Below, piece after piece: positions 45,499 to 54,483 of a stretch of 64,000 bases of DNA. A program made the position numbers and the translations under genes. The notes under the pieces are model-generated. The model searched no databases and was not told where the DNA came from. It worked only from the letters and a program-made list of their open reading frames with translations. The stretch spans positions 1-64,000 of the forward strand of contig JAKAUQ010000034.1 in assembly GCA_021827705.1 (NCBI GenBank), read 5' to 3'. The DNA comes from Actinomycetes bacterium (GTDB lineage Bacteria > Actinomycetota > Acidimicrobiia > Acidimicrobiales > RAAP-2). Numbering within the stretch: position 1 is the stretch's first letter; every line of letters starts with the position of its first letter.

Positions 45499-46038
45499 AT
45501 GTCACGGATCGGCCGTAGCCCGATCACCGTGCCCGACGGCGTGTCCGTCGCGGTGGCCGACGGCCAGGTGACCGTCACGGGACCCAACGGGGTCATGACG
45601 CGGCGCCTGCCCGAGGGCATCGCCGTGCACCAGGAGGGCGCCACGCTCTCGGTGACCCGCGCCAGCGACGAGACGGCCCACAAGGCCCTGCACGGGCTGA
45701 CGCGGACGCTGGTGGCCAACATGGTCACGGGCGTGACCGCGGGCTGGACCCGGGAGCTCGAGATCATCGGCGTGGGCTACCGCGCCGCGGCCAACGGCCC
45801 GTCCGCCCTGGACCTGTCGCTCGGCTTCTCCCACCCGGTGAGCTTCGCGGCCCCCGCGGGCGTGACCTTCGAGGTCCCCTCGCCCACGCGCATCGTGGTC
45901 CGGGGCGCCGACAAGGAGGTCGTGGGCCAGGTGGCCGCCTCCATCCGCAAGCTGCGCAAGCCCGAGCCCTACAAGGGCAAGGGCGTGCGCTACGCCGGGG
46001 AGCGCGTGCTGCGCAAGGCTGGAAAGGCGGCCAAGTAA
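45499..46038 (+). CDS. rplF: 50S ribosomal protein L6
   Basis: L6 (179 residues) has two similar alpha/beta domains near the factor-binding site. [12 protein letters not shown] at the start and [15 protein letters not shown] near the end are diagnostic. AAGGAGGAGG precedes the ATG. TAATG overlap with rplR. Confidence 0.98.
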   Translation: MSRIGRSPITVPDGVSVAVADGQVTVTGPNGVMTRRLPEGIAVHQEGATLSVTRASDETAHKALHGLTRTLVANMVTGVTAGWTRELEIIGVGYRAAANGPSALDLSLGFSHPVSFAAPAGVTFEVPSPTRIVVRGADKEVVGQVAASIRKLRKPEPYKGKGVRYAGERVLRKAGKAAK

Positions 46039-46391
46039 TGCGAACCACCCGTGAGCTGCGCCAGCGCCGGCACGCCCGGCTGCGCAAGCGTCTTTCCGGG
46101 ACGCCCGAGCGGCCCCGCGTGGCCGTGAGCCGGTCACGCCGGCACATCTCGGCCCAGATCATCGACGACGTCGCCGGCCGCACGCTGGTGGCCGTCTCGT
46201 CGGTCGAGCCCAGCCTGCGCGAGGTCGCGGGCGGCAACGTCGCCGGGGCCCAGGCCCTGGGCGCGGTCCTGGCCGAGCGCGCGCGCCAGGCCAACATCTC
46301 GGCCGTGGTCTTCGACCGCGGCGGCTACGACTACCACGGCCGGGTGGCCGCCTTTGCCGAGGCGCTGCGCGCCGGCGGACTGGAGTTCTGA
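46038..46391 (+). CDS. rplR: 50S ribosomal protein L18
   Basis: L18 (117 residues) binds 5S rRNA with L5. [18 protein letters not shown] and the C-terminal [20 protein letters not shown] are conserved. Coupled on both sides by one-base overlaps. Confidence 0.97.
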   Translation: MRTTRELRQRRHARLRKRLSGTPERPRVAVSRSRRHISAQIIDDVAGRTLVAVSSVEPSLREVAGGNVAGAQALGAVLAERARQANISAVVFDRGGYDYHGRVAAFAEALRAGGLEF

Positions 46392-46945
46392 TGGATCTCG
46401 AGCAGTTTGAGGAGCGCACCATCAAGGTGAACCGCGTGGCCAAGGTGGTCAAGGGCGGCCGGCGCTTCTCGTTCACCGCGCTGATGGTGATCGGGGACGG
46501 CGCCGGGCGCGTGGGCCTGGGCTACGGCAAGGCCAAGGAGGCCGGGCTGGCGGTTCAGAAGGGCATCGAGGAGGCGCGCAAGAACCTCTTCGAGGTCCCC
46601 CTGGCCGGCACGACGATCATCTACCCGGTGCTGGGCCAGGCCGGTGCGGGCCGGGTTCTGATGAAGCCGGCGGCCCCCGGCACCGGCGTGATCGCTGGCG
46701 GGGCGGCCCGCGCCATCCTCGAGATGGCCGGCGTCAAGGACATCGTGGCCAAGTCGCTGGGCTCGACCAACGGCATCAACGTGGCTCACGCCACCATCGC
46801 CGCCCTCAAGCAGCTGCGCCGCCCCGAGACCGTGGCCGCCCAGCGCGATCGGGCCCTCGACGAGGTGATCCCGAGCGGGACGCTGCGGGCCTACCGCGAG
46901 CGCCAGCGGGCCGGCGACCTGTTCAAGACGGAGGCCTCGTCGTGA
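46391..46945 (+). CDS. rpsE: 30S ribosomal protein S5
   Basis: S5 (184 residues) helps unwind mRNA and shapes accuracy. [20 protein letters not shown] and [19 protein letters not shown] mark the double-stranded-RNA-like domain. The residue at the spectinomycin loop (VVKGGRRFS) looks wild type. Overlaps rpmD by 4 bases. Confidence 0.97.
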   Translation: MDLEQFEERTIKVNRVAKVVKGGRRFSFTALMVIGDGAGRVGLGYGKAKEAGLAVQKGIEEARKNLFEVPLAGTTIIYPVLGQAGAGRVLMKPAAPGTGVIAGGAARAILEMAGVKDIVAKSLGSTNGINVAHATIAALKQLRRPETVAAQRDRALDEVIPSGTLRAYRERQRAGDLFKTEASS

Positions 46946-47127
46946 CCCAGCTCAAGGTGACCCAGGTCCGCTCGACCATCGCCACCAAGCCCAAGCACCG
47001 CGGAACGCTGCGGGCCCTCGGCCTGCGCCGCCTCGGTCAGTCCAACGTCCTGCCGGACCGGCCCGAGATCCGCGGCATGATTGCCCGGGTCCCGCACCTG
47101 GTCAAAGTAGAAGAGGTGTCCCAGTGA
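46942..47127 (+). CDS. rpmD: 50S ribosomal protein L30
   Basis: L30 (61 residues) is a small ferredoxin-like protein. [22 protein letters not shown] and [15 protein letters not shown] are typical. The GTG overlaps rpsE (GTGA), and the TGA overlaps the rplO GTG. Confidence 0.96.
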   Translation: MTQLKVTQVRSTIATKPKHRGTLRALGLRRLGQSNVLPDRPEIRGMIARVPHLVKVEEVSQ

Positions 47128-47609
47128 GACTGCATGACCTGAAGCCGGCCGCCGGCTCGACCCACCGCAAGAAGGTCGTGGGTCGCGGCATCGGCGGCCA
47201 CGGCGGCAAGACGGCGGGCCGGGGGACCAAGGGCCAGAAGGCCCGGCGGACGATCCCGGCGGGCTTCGAGGGCGGCCAGCTCCCGATCCTGGCGCGCATC
47301 CCCAAGCTCAAGGGGTTCACCAACCCGTTCCGCGTGTCCTACACGCCGGTCAACCTCGACGCCCTGGGCGCCCTGGGTCGGGCCGAGGTTGACGTGGCCA
47401 CCCTGGTCGCGGCGGGCCTGGCCCGGCGCGGCGACCTGGTCAAGGTCCTCGGGCGCGGCGAGCTGCACGCGCCGCTGGCCGTGAGCGTGCACGCCGTGTC
47501 GGCGAGCGCCCGCGCCGCCATCGAGGCCGCCGGAGGCTCGGTGACCATCCTGGACAAGCCCTTCGCCGTGCGGCCCCCGGCCGCCGGGAACCAGCACCAG
47601 AACCGCTGA
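47124..47609 (+). CDS. rplO: 50S ribosomal protein L15
   Basis: L15 (161 residues) is a late assembly protein. [20 protein letters not shown] and GFEGGQLPILARIPKLKGF are characteristic. The GTG overlaps rpmD by 4 bases, and secY follows after 5 bases. Confidence 0.97.
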   Translation: MRLHDLKPAAGSTHRKKVVGRGIGGHGGKTAGRGTKGQKARRTIPAGFEGGQLPILARIPKLKGFTNPFRVSYTPVNLDALGALGRAEVDVATLVAAGLARRGDLVKVLGRGELHAPLAVSVHAVSASARAAIEAAGGSVTILDKPFAVRPPAAGNQHQNR

Positions 47610-47614
47610 CGCCC

Positions 47615-48926
47615 GTGCTGCGCCGACTCGGGAACATCTTCCGCGTACCGGACCTGCGCAACAAGGTCCTGTTCACGCTGGGCATCATCTGCCTCTACCA
47701 GCTGGGCGCCAACCTGCCCATCCCGGGGGTCAGCTGGTCCCAGGTCCGGGTGCTGCAGTCCAAGGCCGGCGCGAGCGGCGTCCTGGGCTTCCTCAACCTG
47801 TTCTCCGGCGGCGCGCTGACGCGCCTGGCGGTGTTCGGCCTGGGGGTCATGCCCTACATCACGTCGACCATCGTCATCCAGCTGCTCACGACCGTCATCC
47901 CCAAGCTGACCGAGTGGCGGGACCAGGGGGCCGTGGGCGAGAAGAAGATCACCCAGACGACGCGGTACCTGACGATCGGCCTGGCCCTCCTGCAGTCGAC
48001 CGGCCTGATCTACGCCTTCCACGGCCACGACCAGGCGCTGCTCGGCTTCACCATTGGCGTTGCTGGGCTTCACCATCGACCTGATCCCCAAGTTCAACCT
48101 GGCGCTCGGGCTGTTCATGGTGGCCATCCTCACGGCGGGCACCGCCTTCGTCATGTGGCTGGCCGAGCTCATCACCCAGCGCGGCATCGGCCAGGGGATG
48201 AGCCTGCTGATCTTCGCCAACGTCGTGGCGGGCCTGCCCTCGGGGGGCCGGGCCGTCTACGCCGAGGGCGGGATGCTCAAGTTCGTGGTGCTGGTCATCG
48301 TGTCCATCGCCCTGCTGGTCCTGATCGTCTTCATGGACAACGGCCAGCGGCGCATCCCGGTGACCTTCGCCCGCCGCGTGGTCGGCCGCCGCGAGATGGG
48401 GGGCAACTCCACCTACATCCCGCTCAAGGTCAACCAGTCCGGCGTGATCCCGATCATCTTCGCCTCCTCGGTGCTCTACATCCCGGTGCTGATGAGCAAC
48501 GTGGTGCCCTGGGCGAGCTTCCAGCACTTCGTGAACTCGTCGCTCCAGCCGACCAGCTTCTTCTACATCCTCTCGGACTTCTTGCTGATCGTGGCCTTCA
48601 CGTTCTTCTACGTGTACATCGCCTTCGAGCCCCACCAGCAGGCCGAGCTGCTGCGCCAGCAGGGTGGCTTCGTGCCGGGCATCCGGCCGGGCCTGCCCAC
48701 CGAGCGCTACTTCGCCAAGATGCTCTCGCGCCTGACCACCGTGGGCGCGGTGTTCCTGGCCGGGGTGGCCGTGGTGCCCTCGGTGCTGATGGCCCTGTGG
48801 CACATCAACCGGTTCCCGTACTACGGCACGACCCTGCTGATCGCGGTCGGCGTCGCGCTCGAGACCATGCGCCAGATCGACAGCCAGCTGATGATGCGCA
48901 ACTACGAGGGCTTCCTGCGGCGCTGA
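47615..48926 (+). CDS. secY: preprotein translocase SecY, frameshifted in this sequence
   Basis: SecY is the essential channel of the Sec translocon. The N-terminal part (from the GTG at 47615, about 147 residues, helices 1-3 with GVMPYITSTIVIQLL) and the C-terminal part (from about 48054, 290 residues, with ELITQRGIGQGMSLLIFAN and the C-terminal NYEGFLRR) lie in different frames. The break falls in a 22-bp imperfect tandem repeat (48035-48078). Removing one copy restores a normal ~429-residue SecY (ALLGFTIDLIPK). As read, frame 1 runs into a nonsense tail ending at 48940. An assembly artefact is likeliest, since no other secY is visible in the window. Confidence 0.9.
48035..48078 (+). repeat. 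22-bp imperfect tandem repeat that breaks secY
   Basis: Units 48035-48056 and 48057-48078 differ at 3 of 22 bases. Read in the SecY frame both encode ALLGFTI; the three differences (CTG/TTG, CTC/CTG, ATT/ATC) are all silent. The length of 22 is not a multiple of three. Confidence 0.9.
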
Positions 48927-48927
48927 C

Positions 48928-49584
48928 ATGGAACGTCTGATCCTGGTGGTGCTGGGCAAGCAGGGGGCGGGCAAGGGGACGCAGTGTGAGCGCCTGTCGG
49001 CTGCCTACGGCCTGCCCCACGTCTCCACCGGCGACATCCTGCGGGCTGCCGTGCGGGCCCGCAGCCCCCTGGGGCTCGAGGTGGCCGCGGTCCTGGAGGC
49101 CGGGGCCCTGGTCTCCGACGAGTTGGTCAACCGGTTGGTCGCGGATCGCCTGGCCCAGGCCGACGCCGCGCCCGGCGTGCTGCTCGACGGCTACCCGCGC
49201 ACCCGGGGCCAGGCTGAGGCCCTCGAGGAGATCGTCGCCCCCCACACGGTGAGCGCCTGCCTCGACCTGGCCATCGACGTCGAGGTCGCCACGGCCCGCC
49301 TGGCCGCGCGCCGGGTCTGCGCGAACTGCGGGGCCATCTACCGCGTCGGGGACCCCGAGGCCGACAGCGGGGTCTGCTCGGTGTGCGGGGGCGCCGTCGT
49401 CCAGCGGGCCGACGACCGCCCCGAGGCCATCGCCGAGCGCCTGGCCGCCTACGAGCGCGACACGGCGCCCCTGCTCGACTACTACCGCGAGCGGGGCGTC
49501 CTGGCCCGCGTCGACGGGGCCGCCGGCCTCGACGAGGTGACCGCGGCCCTGCGCGCCGCCATCGACGCCCGGGTGCCGCGATGA
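48928..49584 (+). CDS. adk: adenylate kinase
   Basis: It equilibrates ATP + AMP with 2 ADP. The 218 residues include the P loop GKQGAGKGT, HVSTGDILR, LDGYPRTRGQAEAL and a LID domain with four cysteines (CANCG and CSVCGG) that should bind zinc. The P loop has Gln12 where nearly all adenylate kinases have Pro (GPPGAGKGT). It follows secY by one base; its TGA overlaps the map ATG. Confidence 0.95.
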   Translation: MERLILVVLGKQGAGKGTQCERLSAAYGLPHVSTGDILRAAVRARSPLGLEVAAVLEAGALVSDELVNRLVADRLAQADAAPGVLLDGYPRTRGQAEALEEIVAPHTVSACLDLAIDVEVATARLAARRVCANCGAIYRVGDPEADSGVCSVCGGAVVQRADDRPEAIAERLAAYERDTAPLLDYYRERGVLARVDGAAGLDEVTAALRAAIDARVPR

Positions 49585-50321
49585 GGCGCTCGCCCGACGA
49601 GCTGGCCAAGATGCGCCGGGCCGGGCGCGTGGTGGCCGAGATCCACGAGGCGACCCGTGCCGCGATCGCCCCGGGCGTGACCACCGCCCGGCTCAACGAG
49701 GTGGCCGCCGAGGTCCTGGAGCGGCGCGGGGCGCGCTCGAACTTCCTGGGCTACCACGGCTTCCCGGCCGTGATCTGCACCAGCCCGAACGCCATGATCG
49801 TCCACGGGATCCCCGGCGACTACACGCTGGTCGAGGGCGACATCATCTCGGTGGACTGCGGCGCGATCGTCGAGGGCTACCACGGCGACGCCGCCTACAC
49901 CGCGGGTGTGGGCGCCATCGACGCGGCCAGTGCCCGCCTGCTCGAGGTCACCGAGCGCTCGCTGTGGGCCGGCATCGCCCAGCTGGTCGCGGGCCACCGC
50001 CTCCACGAGGTGGGGCGCGCCGTCCAGGAGGTCGCCGAGGCGGCCGGCTACTCGGTGGTGCGCGAGTACGTGGGCCACGCCATCGGCACCGCCATGCACG
50101 AGACCCCCCAGGTCCCCAACTACTGGCCCGGCACCCCGGGGCCGACGCTGAAGACCGGGATGGTCTTCGCCATCGAGCCCATGGTGAACATCGGGGCCCC
50201 CGACACCTACGTCCTGGAGGACGGGTGGGGCGTCATGACGGCCGACGGGTCGCGCTCGGCCCACTTCGAGCACACGGTCGCCGTCACCGACGAGGGCCCC
50301 GAGGTCTTCACCATCCTGTAG
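49581..50321 (+). CDS. map: type I methionine aminopeptidase
   Basis: It removes the initiator Met from nascent proteins. The 246 residues show the pita-bread fold with the five metal ligands: Asp in ISVDCGA, Asp in YHGDAAYT, His in GHAIGTAMHE, Glu in AIEPM and Glu in FEHTVAV. The ATG overlaps adk (ATGA). Its 3' end overlaps the convergent BtuF-like gene by 14 bases. Confidence 0.96.
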   Translation: MRRSPDELAKMRRAGRVVAEIHEATRAAIAPGVTTARLNEVAAEVLERRGARSNFLGYHGFPAVICTSPNAMIVHGIPGDYTLVEGDIISVDCGAIVEGYHGDAAYTAGVGAIDAASARLLEVTERSLWAGIAQLVAGHRLHEVGRAVQEVAEAAGYSVVREYVGHAIGTAMHETPQVPNYWPGTPGPTLKTGMVFAIEPMVNIGAPDTYVLEDGWGVMTADGSRSAHFEHTVAVTDEGPEVFTIL

Positions 50322-50976
50322 CGGCCAGGCGCGCCAGCGCCGCGTCGGTGCGCGTCCCCCACCAGAACAGGTCGCGCCCCTCGACCAGGCGAACCGGGGC
50401 GACCGCGGCCAGCTCGGCGGCGTGGCGCGGCCCGAAGGGGTAGGGCTCCGAGGGCGCGAGCACGAGGTCGGGGCGCCGCAGCGCAACCGCGGCGAGCTCG
50501 CGGTGCGGATAGGGACCCGCGCCGGCCAGCACGTTGGCGCAGCCCACCTGGGCGAGCAGCGACGTCGCGTAGGTCGGGGCGCCCAGGAAGATCCAGGGCC
50601 GGCGCCAGATGACGACGGCGACCCGGCGCTCGGGCGGCGGCGGCGCCGGACGGGGCCGGGGTGCCCAGGCGGTCCCCGTCGCCTCGGCCAGGGCCCGCAG
50701 CGCCCCGTCGCGACTGGCCAGGCTGGTGACGGCCAGGGCCAGGGTGGCCAGCCCGCGCGCGCGCAGCGCCCGGTCGTCGTCGTAGCGGTTCTCCTCCTCG
50801 TCCAAGATGACCAGGTCGGGTCGCAGCGCGGCGATGCGGGCGAGGTCGGGGTCCTTGGTCCCCCCCACCACGGCGGCCCCGGCCACCGGGGGGCAAAAGC
50901 GCGTCACCCCGATGGGGGCGATCCCCCAGGCCACCAGGGTCTCGGTGACCGAGGGGACCAGGCTGACCAGGCGCAC
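50308..50976 (-). CDS. BtuF-like metal/cobalamin-binding protein without signal peptide
   Basis: This 222-residue protein has the helical-backbone metal-receptor fold (RLVSLVPSVTETL, then VVGGTKDPDLARIAALRPDLVILD). BtuF relatives bind vitamin B12 or iron complexes for ABC uptake, but this one lacks a signal peptide or lipobox, and no permease is nearby, so transport is not supported. Cytosolic relatives of unknown role exist. Its GTG start overlaps the stop of the response regulator by one base (TAGTG), so it is the last gene of that cassette. Confidence 0.75.
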   Translation of the reverse strand: MRLVSLVPSVTETLVAWGIAPIGVTRFCPPVAGAAVVGGTKDPDLARIAALRPDLVILDEEENRYDDDRALRARGLATLALAVTSLASRDGALRALAEATGTAWAPRPRPAPPPPERRVAVVIWRRPWIFLGAPTYATSLLAQVGCANVLAGAGPYPHRELAAVALRRPDLVLAPSEPYPFGPRHAAELAAVAPVRLVEGRDLFWWGTRTDAALARLAATGW

Positions 50977-51620
50977 TAGCTGTCGGGGTGGGCGCGGTCG
51001 TGGTAGCGCTGGGCGAACAGGGCCGCCTCGGTGCGCCGCTGGAAGCCGAGCTTGGCCAGCAGGTTGGAGACGTAGTTCTTGACCGTCTTCTCGGCCAGGA
51101 ACATCTCGGCGGCGATCTCGCGGTTCGACAGCCCCTCGCTCAGCAGCTCGAGGATCCGGCGCTCCTGGTGGCTGAGGCTCTCTAGGCGCATGTCCTCACT
51201 GATCTGGCGGCGCAGGCGCTCGCGGGCCCGCTCGACCTGGTCGGAGGTCAAGAGCAGCTCGCCGGCCGCCGCGCGGCGCACCGCGTCCACCAGGTCCTCG
51301 CCGCGCACGTTCTTGAGCACGTAGCCGCGCGCCCCGGCCAGCACCGAGGCCGACAGGGCCTCGGAGTCGGCGAACGAGGTCAGGATCAGGCAGGCCAGGT
51401 CGAGGCGGCGGTCGCGCAGGGAGCGGCACAGGTCCACGCCGCTGCCGTCGGGCAGCCGCACGTCGAGCACGGCCACGTCGACGTCGTCGAGGGGCACGAT
51501 CTCGGCCTCGGCGACCGTCCCGGCCTCGGCCACCACGCGCAGGTCCGGGTGGGACTCGAAGAGCTCGCGCAGCCCGCGGCGCACGATCTCGTGGTCGTCG
51601 ACCAGGAAGATGCGGATCAC
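50976..51620 (-). CDS. DosR/NarL-family response regulator
   Basis: This 214-residue regulator has a receiver domain (1-120) with Asp8, Asp9, phospho-acceptor Asp53 and the Lys in GYVLKN, and a LuxR-type DNA-binding domain (about 145-205) with LSHQERRILELLSEGLSNRE and FLAEKTVKNYVSNLLAKLG. The latter closely resembles mycobacterial DosR, which switches on dormancy genes under low oxygen or nitric oxide. The GTG at 51620 begins the conserved IRIFLVDDHE strand; one base separates it from the kinase gene. No DosR-type box was found nearby. Confidence 0.88.
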   Translation of the reverse strand: MIRIFLVDDHEIVRRGLRELFESHPDLRVVAEAGTVAEAEIVPLDDVDVAVLDVRLPDGSGVDLCRSLRDRRLDLACLILTSFADSEALSASVLAGARGYVLKNVRGEDLVDAVRRAAAGELLLTSDQVERARERLRRQISEDMRLESLSHQERRILELLSEGLSNREIAAEMFLAEKTVKNYVSNLLAKLGFQRRTEAALFAQRYHDRAHPDS

Positions 51621-51621
51621 G

Positions 51622-52755
51622 TCAGGCCATCCGCCGCGCCGTCCACCGCACCAGTGTGCCACGGCCCGGCGCGGACTCGACCTCACAGGAGCCCCCCAGG
51701 CGGCGGGCGCGCTCGCGCAGGTTGCGCAGGCCCCGCCCGGGACCCACCGGCGCCACGAACCCGACGCCGTTGTCGCGGATCTCCAGGACCAGCAGATCAC
51801 CCTCGGCGCCCAGGGAGACCGCCAGGGTGCTGGCACGCGCGTGGCGGGCCACGTTGGCCAGGACCTCGCGCAGCGCCTGGAGGGTGTGGCGCGCGACCCG
51901 GCTGGTCACCTCGAGCGTGGGCTCGGCCAGCGTCAAGGTGACCGACACCCCCAGACGGGTGGCCACCTCGTCGACCATGGCGCGCAGGCGCTCGGTCAGC
52001 TCGGGTGCGTCGACCTCGTCGGCGTCGATGGCGAAGATCGTGGTGCGGATCTCCTGGATCGTCTGGTCGAGCTCGTCGACGGCCCGATCGATGCGCTCGC
52101 GGTCCTCGTCTCCCAGCGCGGAGCGCAGCGTCACCTGGAGGCCCAGACCGACCGCGAAGAGCCGCTGGATGACCGTGTCGTGCAGCTCGCGCGCCAGGCG
52201 CTCGCGCTCGGCGGCCAGGGTGAGCTCGTGCTGGCGATCCCGCAGGGCCGCCTGGTCGACGGCCAGCCCGGCCGCGCGCCCGAAGGCCTCCACCAGCGCC
52301 TGGTCGTCGTCGCTGAAGGGCTGGTCGTCCTCCCGGTCGGCCAGGTACAGGTTGCCCAGCACGTGGCCGTCGCTGGCCCGCACCGGGACCCCGCAGAAGC
52401 GCCGCATCGAGGGGTGGCCGGGGGGAAAGCCGACGGCGGCGGGCTCGGCGGCCAGGTCCTCGACGCGCAGCGCGGCCGCGCGCGCGATGACCTGGCCGAG
52501 GACCCCCCGCCCGCTGGGGGGCGAGCCGATGGCGGCCGCCTCTTCGTCGCTGAGGCCCGAGGTGACGAAGCGTGCCAGGTGCTGCCCGTCGGGCCCGAGC
52601 ACGCCGAGGGCCCCGTAGCGCGCGCCGACCAGGCGCCGCGCGCTGTCGACGACCAGCTGCAGCAGGCTGGACAGGTCGGCGTCGGACTCGATGGCCAGCA
52701 TGGCCTCGATGAGCCCGTAGAGCCGCTCGGGGTCGCCGATCCGGTGGTAGGGCAC
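51622..52755 (-). CDS. DosS-like sensor histidine kinase with one GAF domain
   Basis: This 377-residue soluble kinase has a GAF domain (about 25-160), a HisKA_3 dimerisation domain with phospho-His182 in RELHDTVIQRLF, and an HATPase domain (about 290-370; DNGVGF, GRGLRNLRERA). DosS/DosT of mycobacteria have two GAF domains, the first binding haem; only one is present here, so the sensed signal is open. It is cotranscribed with the DosR-like regulator. The GTG start has CAGGCT 6 bases upstream. Confidence 0.88.
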   Translation of the reverse strand: MPYHRIGDPERLYGLIEAMLAIESDADLSSLLQLVVDSARRLVGARYGALGVLGPDGQHLARFVTSGLSDEEAAAIGSPPSGRGVLGQVIARAAALRVEDLAAEPAAVGFPPGHPSMRRFCGVPVRASDGHVLGNLYLADREDDQPFSDDDQALVEAFGRAAGLAVDQAALRDRQHELTLAAERERLARELHDTVIQRLFAVGLGLQVTLRSALGDEDRERIDRAVDELDQTIQEIRTTIFAIDADEVDAPELTERLRAMVDEVATRLGVSVTLTLAEPTLEVTSRVARHTLQALREVLANVARHARASTLAVSLGAEGDLLVLEIRDNGVGFVAPVGPGRGLRNLRERARRLGGSCEVESAPGRGTLVRWTARRMA

Positions 52756-52775
52756 GGTCCTAGCCTGGCACAGCC

Positions 52776-53171
52776 TCAGCCGACGCGTTCTCCCGACACC
52801 ACGGTCAAGGGCAGCTCGATCAGGCGGGCGCCGGCCGCCACCGCTCGGGTCAGCGCCTCGCTCAAGGTGAACTCGGTCTCGGGCACGGCGGCGATCCCCG
52901 AGCCCATGACCGACCAGGTGGCCCCGTCGTCTTCCAGCCCGTCGATCTGGACGCTCAGGACGTCGCCGCGCTGGGCGGCCGCGATCACGGCGTCCTCGGT
53001 GCTGGCCAGCAGCAGGTGGTGGTCGTCGGTGACGGCAATGCGGGCCGGCAGGGCGGCGGGCAGGCAGCGTACCGAGATGATGACGCGGGCCAGCACGGCC
53101 TGGCGCAGGCGCGCCAGGCAGTCGCTGCGCGGCAGCGTCATGCGCCGCACCCGCCGGGGCGCACCGGTCAT
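52776..53171 (-). CDS. pyridoxamine-phosphate-oxidase-like flavin-binding protein
   Basis: This 131-residue protein looks like one split beta-barrel of the PNPOx-like family: ISVRCLPAALPARIAVTDDHH, GDVLSVQIDGLEDDGATWSVMGSGIA. Members bind FMN or F420 and reduce varied substrates; similar genes occur in DosR-controlled sets. The ATG at 53171 has CATGCT 6 bases ahead; Met11 (53141) is the alternative. It is the first gene of the four-gene minus-strand cassette. Confidence 0.72.
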   Translation of the reverse strand: MTGAPRRVRRMTLPRSDCLARLRQAVLARVIISVRCLPAALPARIAVTDDHHLLLASTEDAVIAAAQRGDVLSVQIDGLEDDGATWSVMGSGIAAVPETEFTLSEALTRAVAAGARLIELPLTVVSGERVG

Positions 53172-53245
53172 GGGTCCAGCATGCCGGGGAGCGCGCGGGG
53201 GCTGGTAGGGTCAGGGGTCACATTTCACCGCGTGGGGGCGCCCTT

Positions 53246-53273
53246 TTGCGTCCGCACAAAAAAACGGTAGACT
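53246..53273 (+). promoter_or_regulatory. promoter of the infA-rpmJ-rpsM operon
   Basis: TTGCGT (53246-53251) and TAGACT (53268-53273), 16 bases apart, with a run of seven A in the spacer. It restarts the ribosomal cluster after the cassette; a ~60-base leader follows. Confidence 0.6.
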
Positions 53274-53336
53274 GGACACCCGGCCCGTGGCGACCTCGGT
53301 CGCCGTCGTGTGGTCGGTCACGTCGCACAAAAGGAG

Positions 53337-53567
53337 ATGGACCTGAGCAAGCCGAAAGAGGACGCGTTCACCGTCGAGGGGACCGTGGTCGAGCCTCTGC
53401 CCAACGCGATGTTCCGCGTGGAGTTGGAGAACGGGCACACCGTGCTCGCGCACTCCTCGGGCAAGATGCGCATGCACCGGATCCGGATCCTGCCCGGTGA
53501 CAAGGTGCAGGTCGAGATCACCCCCTACGACATGTCCCGTGGGCGCATCACCTATCGGTACAAGTGA
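53337..53567 (+). CDS. infA: translation initiation factor IF-1
   Basis: IF-1 occupies the A site during initiation. The OB-fold protein shows [38 protein letters not shown] and [10 protein letters not shown]. The start is uncertain. ATG 53337 directly abuts AAAAGGAG, leaving no room for pairing. The CTG at 53343 is 6 bases from that Shine-Dalgarno and gives (M)SKPKEDAF, close to the usual IF-1 start. A GTG at 53310 is a third, less likely choice. Confidence 0.95.
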   Translation: MDLSKPKEDAFTVEGTVVEPLPNAMFRVELENGHTVLAHSSGKMRMHRIRILPGDKVQVEITPYDMSRGRITYRYK

Positions 53568-53578
53568 GGTCACCAGAC

Positions 53579-53692
53579 ATGAAAGTTCGCGCCAGCGTCA
53601 AGACGATGTGTGAGAAGTGCAAGGTGATCCGACGGGGCGGTCACGTCCGCGTCATCTGCGAGAACCCCCGGCACAAGCAGCGCCAGGGATAG
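53579..53692 (+). CDS. rpmJ: 50S ribosomal protein L36
   Basis: This 37-residue zinc-ribbon protein begins [17 protein letters not shown] and has ligands Cys11, Cys14, Cys27 and His32 (C+ form). It sits between infA and rpsM as usual. Confidence 0.97.
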   Translation: MKVRASVKTMCEKCKVIRRGGHVRVICENPRHKQRQG

Positions 53693-53700
53693 GAGAGAGA

Positions 53701-54078
53701 ATGGCCCGTATTGCCGGTGTCGACATCCCGCGCGAGAAGCGCACGGTGATCGCCCTGACCTACATCTTCGGGATCGGCCCCACCACGGCCGCCCAGATCT
53801 GCGCCGCCACCGGGGTCGACGAGTCGATCCGGGTGCGTGACCTCACCGACGGTGACGTCAACAAGCTGCGCACCTACATCGACCAGAACGTGACCGTCGA
53901 GGGCGACCTGCGCCGCGACGTCGCCCAGGACATCAAGCGCAAGATGGAGATCAACTCCCTGCAGGGGATCCGGCACCGCAAGGGCCTGCCGGTGCACGGC
54001 CAGCGCACGCGCACCAACGCCCGCACCCGCAAGGGTCCCAAGCGCACGGTGGCCGGCAAGAAGAAGGTGACCAAGTAA
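53701..54078 (+). CDS. rpsM: 30S ribosomal protein S13
   Basis: S13 (125 residues) bridges the subunits and touches P-site t[17 protein letters not shown], the [11 protein letters not shown] helix-hairpin-helix and the basic tail [17 protein letters not shown] are conserved. AGGAGAGAG precedes the ATG; TAATG overlap with rpsK. Confidence 0.98.
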   Translation: MARIAGVDIPREKRTVIALTYIFGIGPTTAAQICAATGVDESIRVRDLTDGDVNKLRTYIDQNVTVEGDLRRDVAQDIKRKMEINSLQGIRHRKGLPVHGQRTRTNARTRKGPKRTVAGKKKVTK

Positions 54079-54479
54079 TGGCCAAGCCCACTGCCTCCGC
54101 CGCGCGCAAGACGCGCCGCCGCGATCGCAAGAACGTGGCCTTCGGCGTGGCCCACATCAAGAGCTCATTCAACAACACGATCGTCTCGATCACCGACCCC
54201 GAGGGCAACGTGCTGTCGTGGGCCTCGTCGGGCAACGTCGGCTTCAAGGGGTCGCGCAAGTCGACGCCCTTCGCCGCCCAGCTGGCCGCCGAGAAGTGCG
54301 CCCGCGCGGCCATGGAGCACGGGGTCAAGAAGGTCGACGTGCTGGTGCGCGGCCCGGGCTCGGGTCGCGAGACCGCCATCCGCTCGATCGCCGCGGCCGG
54401 CATCGAGGTCGTGGCCATCAAGGACGTGACGCCGCTGCCCCACAACGGCTGCCGGCCCAAGAAGCGTCGGCGGGGGTAG
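54078..54479 (+). CDS. rpsK: 30S ribosomal protein S11
   Basis: S11 (133 residues) lines the mRNA platform. [32 protein letters not shown] and the C-terminal [15 protein letters not shown] are family hallmarks. Confidence 0.98.
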   Translation: MAKPTASAARKTRRRDRKNVAFGVAHIKSSFNNTIVSITDPEGNVLSWASSGNVGFKGSRKSTPFAAQLAAEKCARAAMEHGVKKVDVLVRGPGSGRETAIRSIAAAGIEVVAIKDVTPLPHNGCRPKKRRRG

Positions 54480-54483
54480 GGAC

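Noticed and set aside
48035-48078. Programmed ribosomal frameshift in secY
   Set aside because: No slippery heptamer or downstream stimulator is seen, and the tandem repeat with silent differences explains the shift better.
53211-53573. 120-residue open frame antisense to infA
   Set aside because: Shadow of infA and its leader; no promoter or domain.
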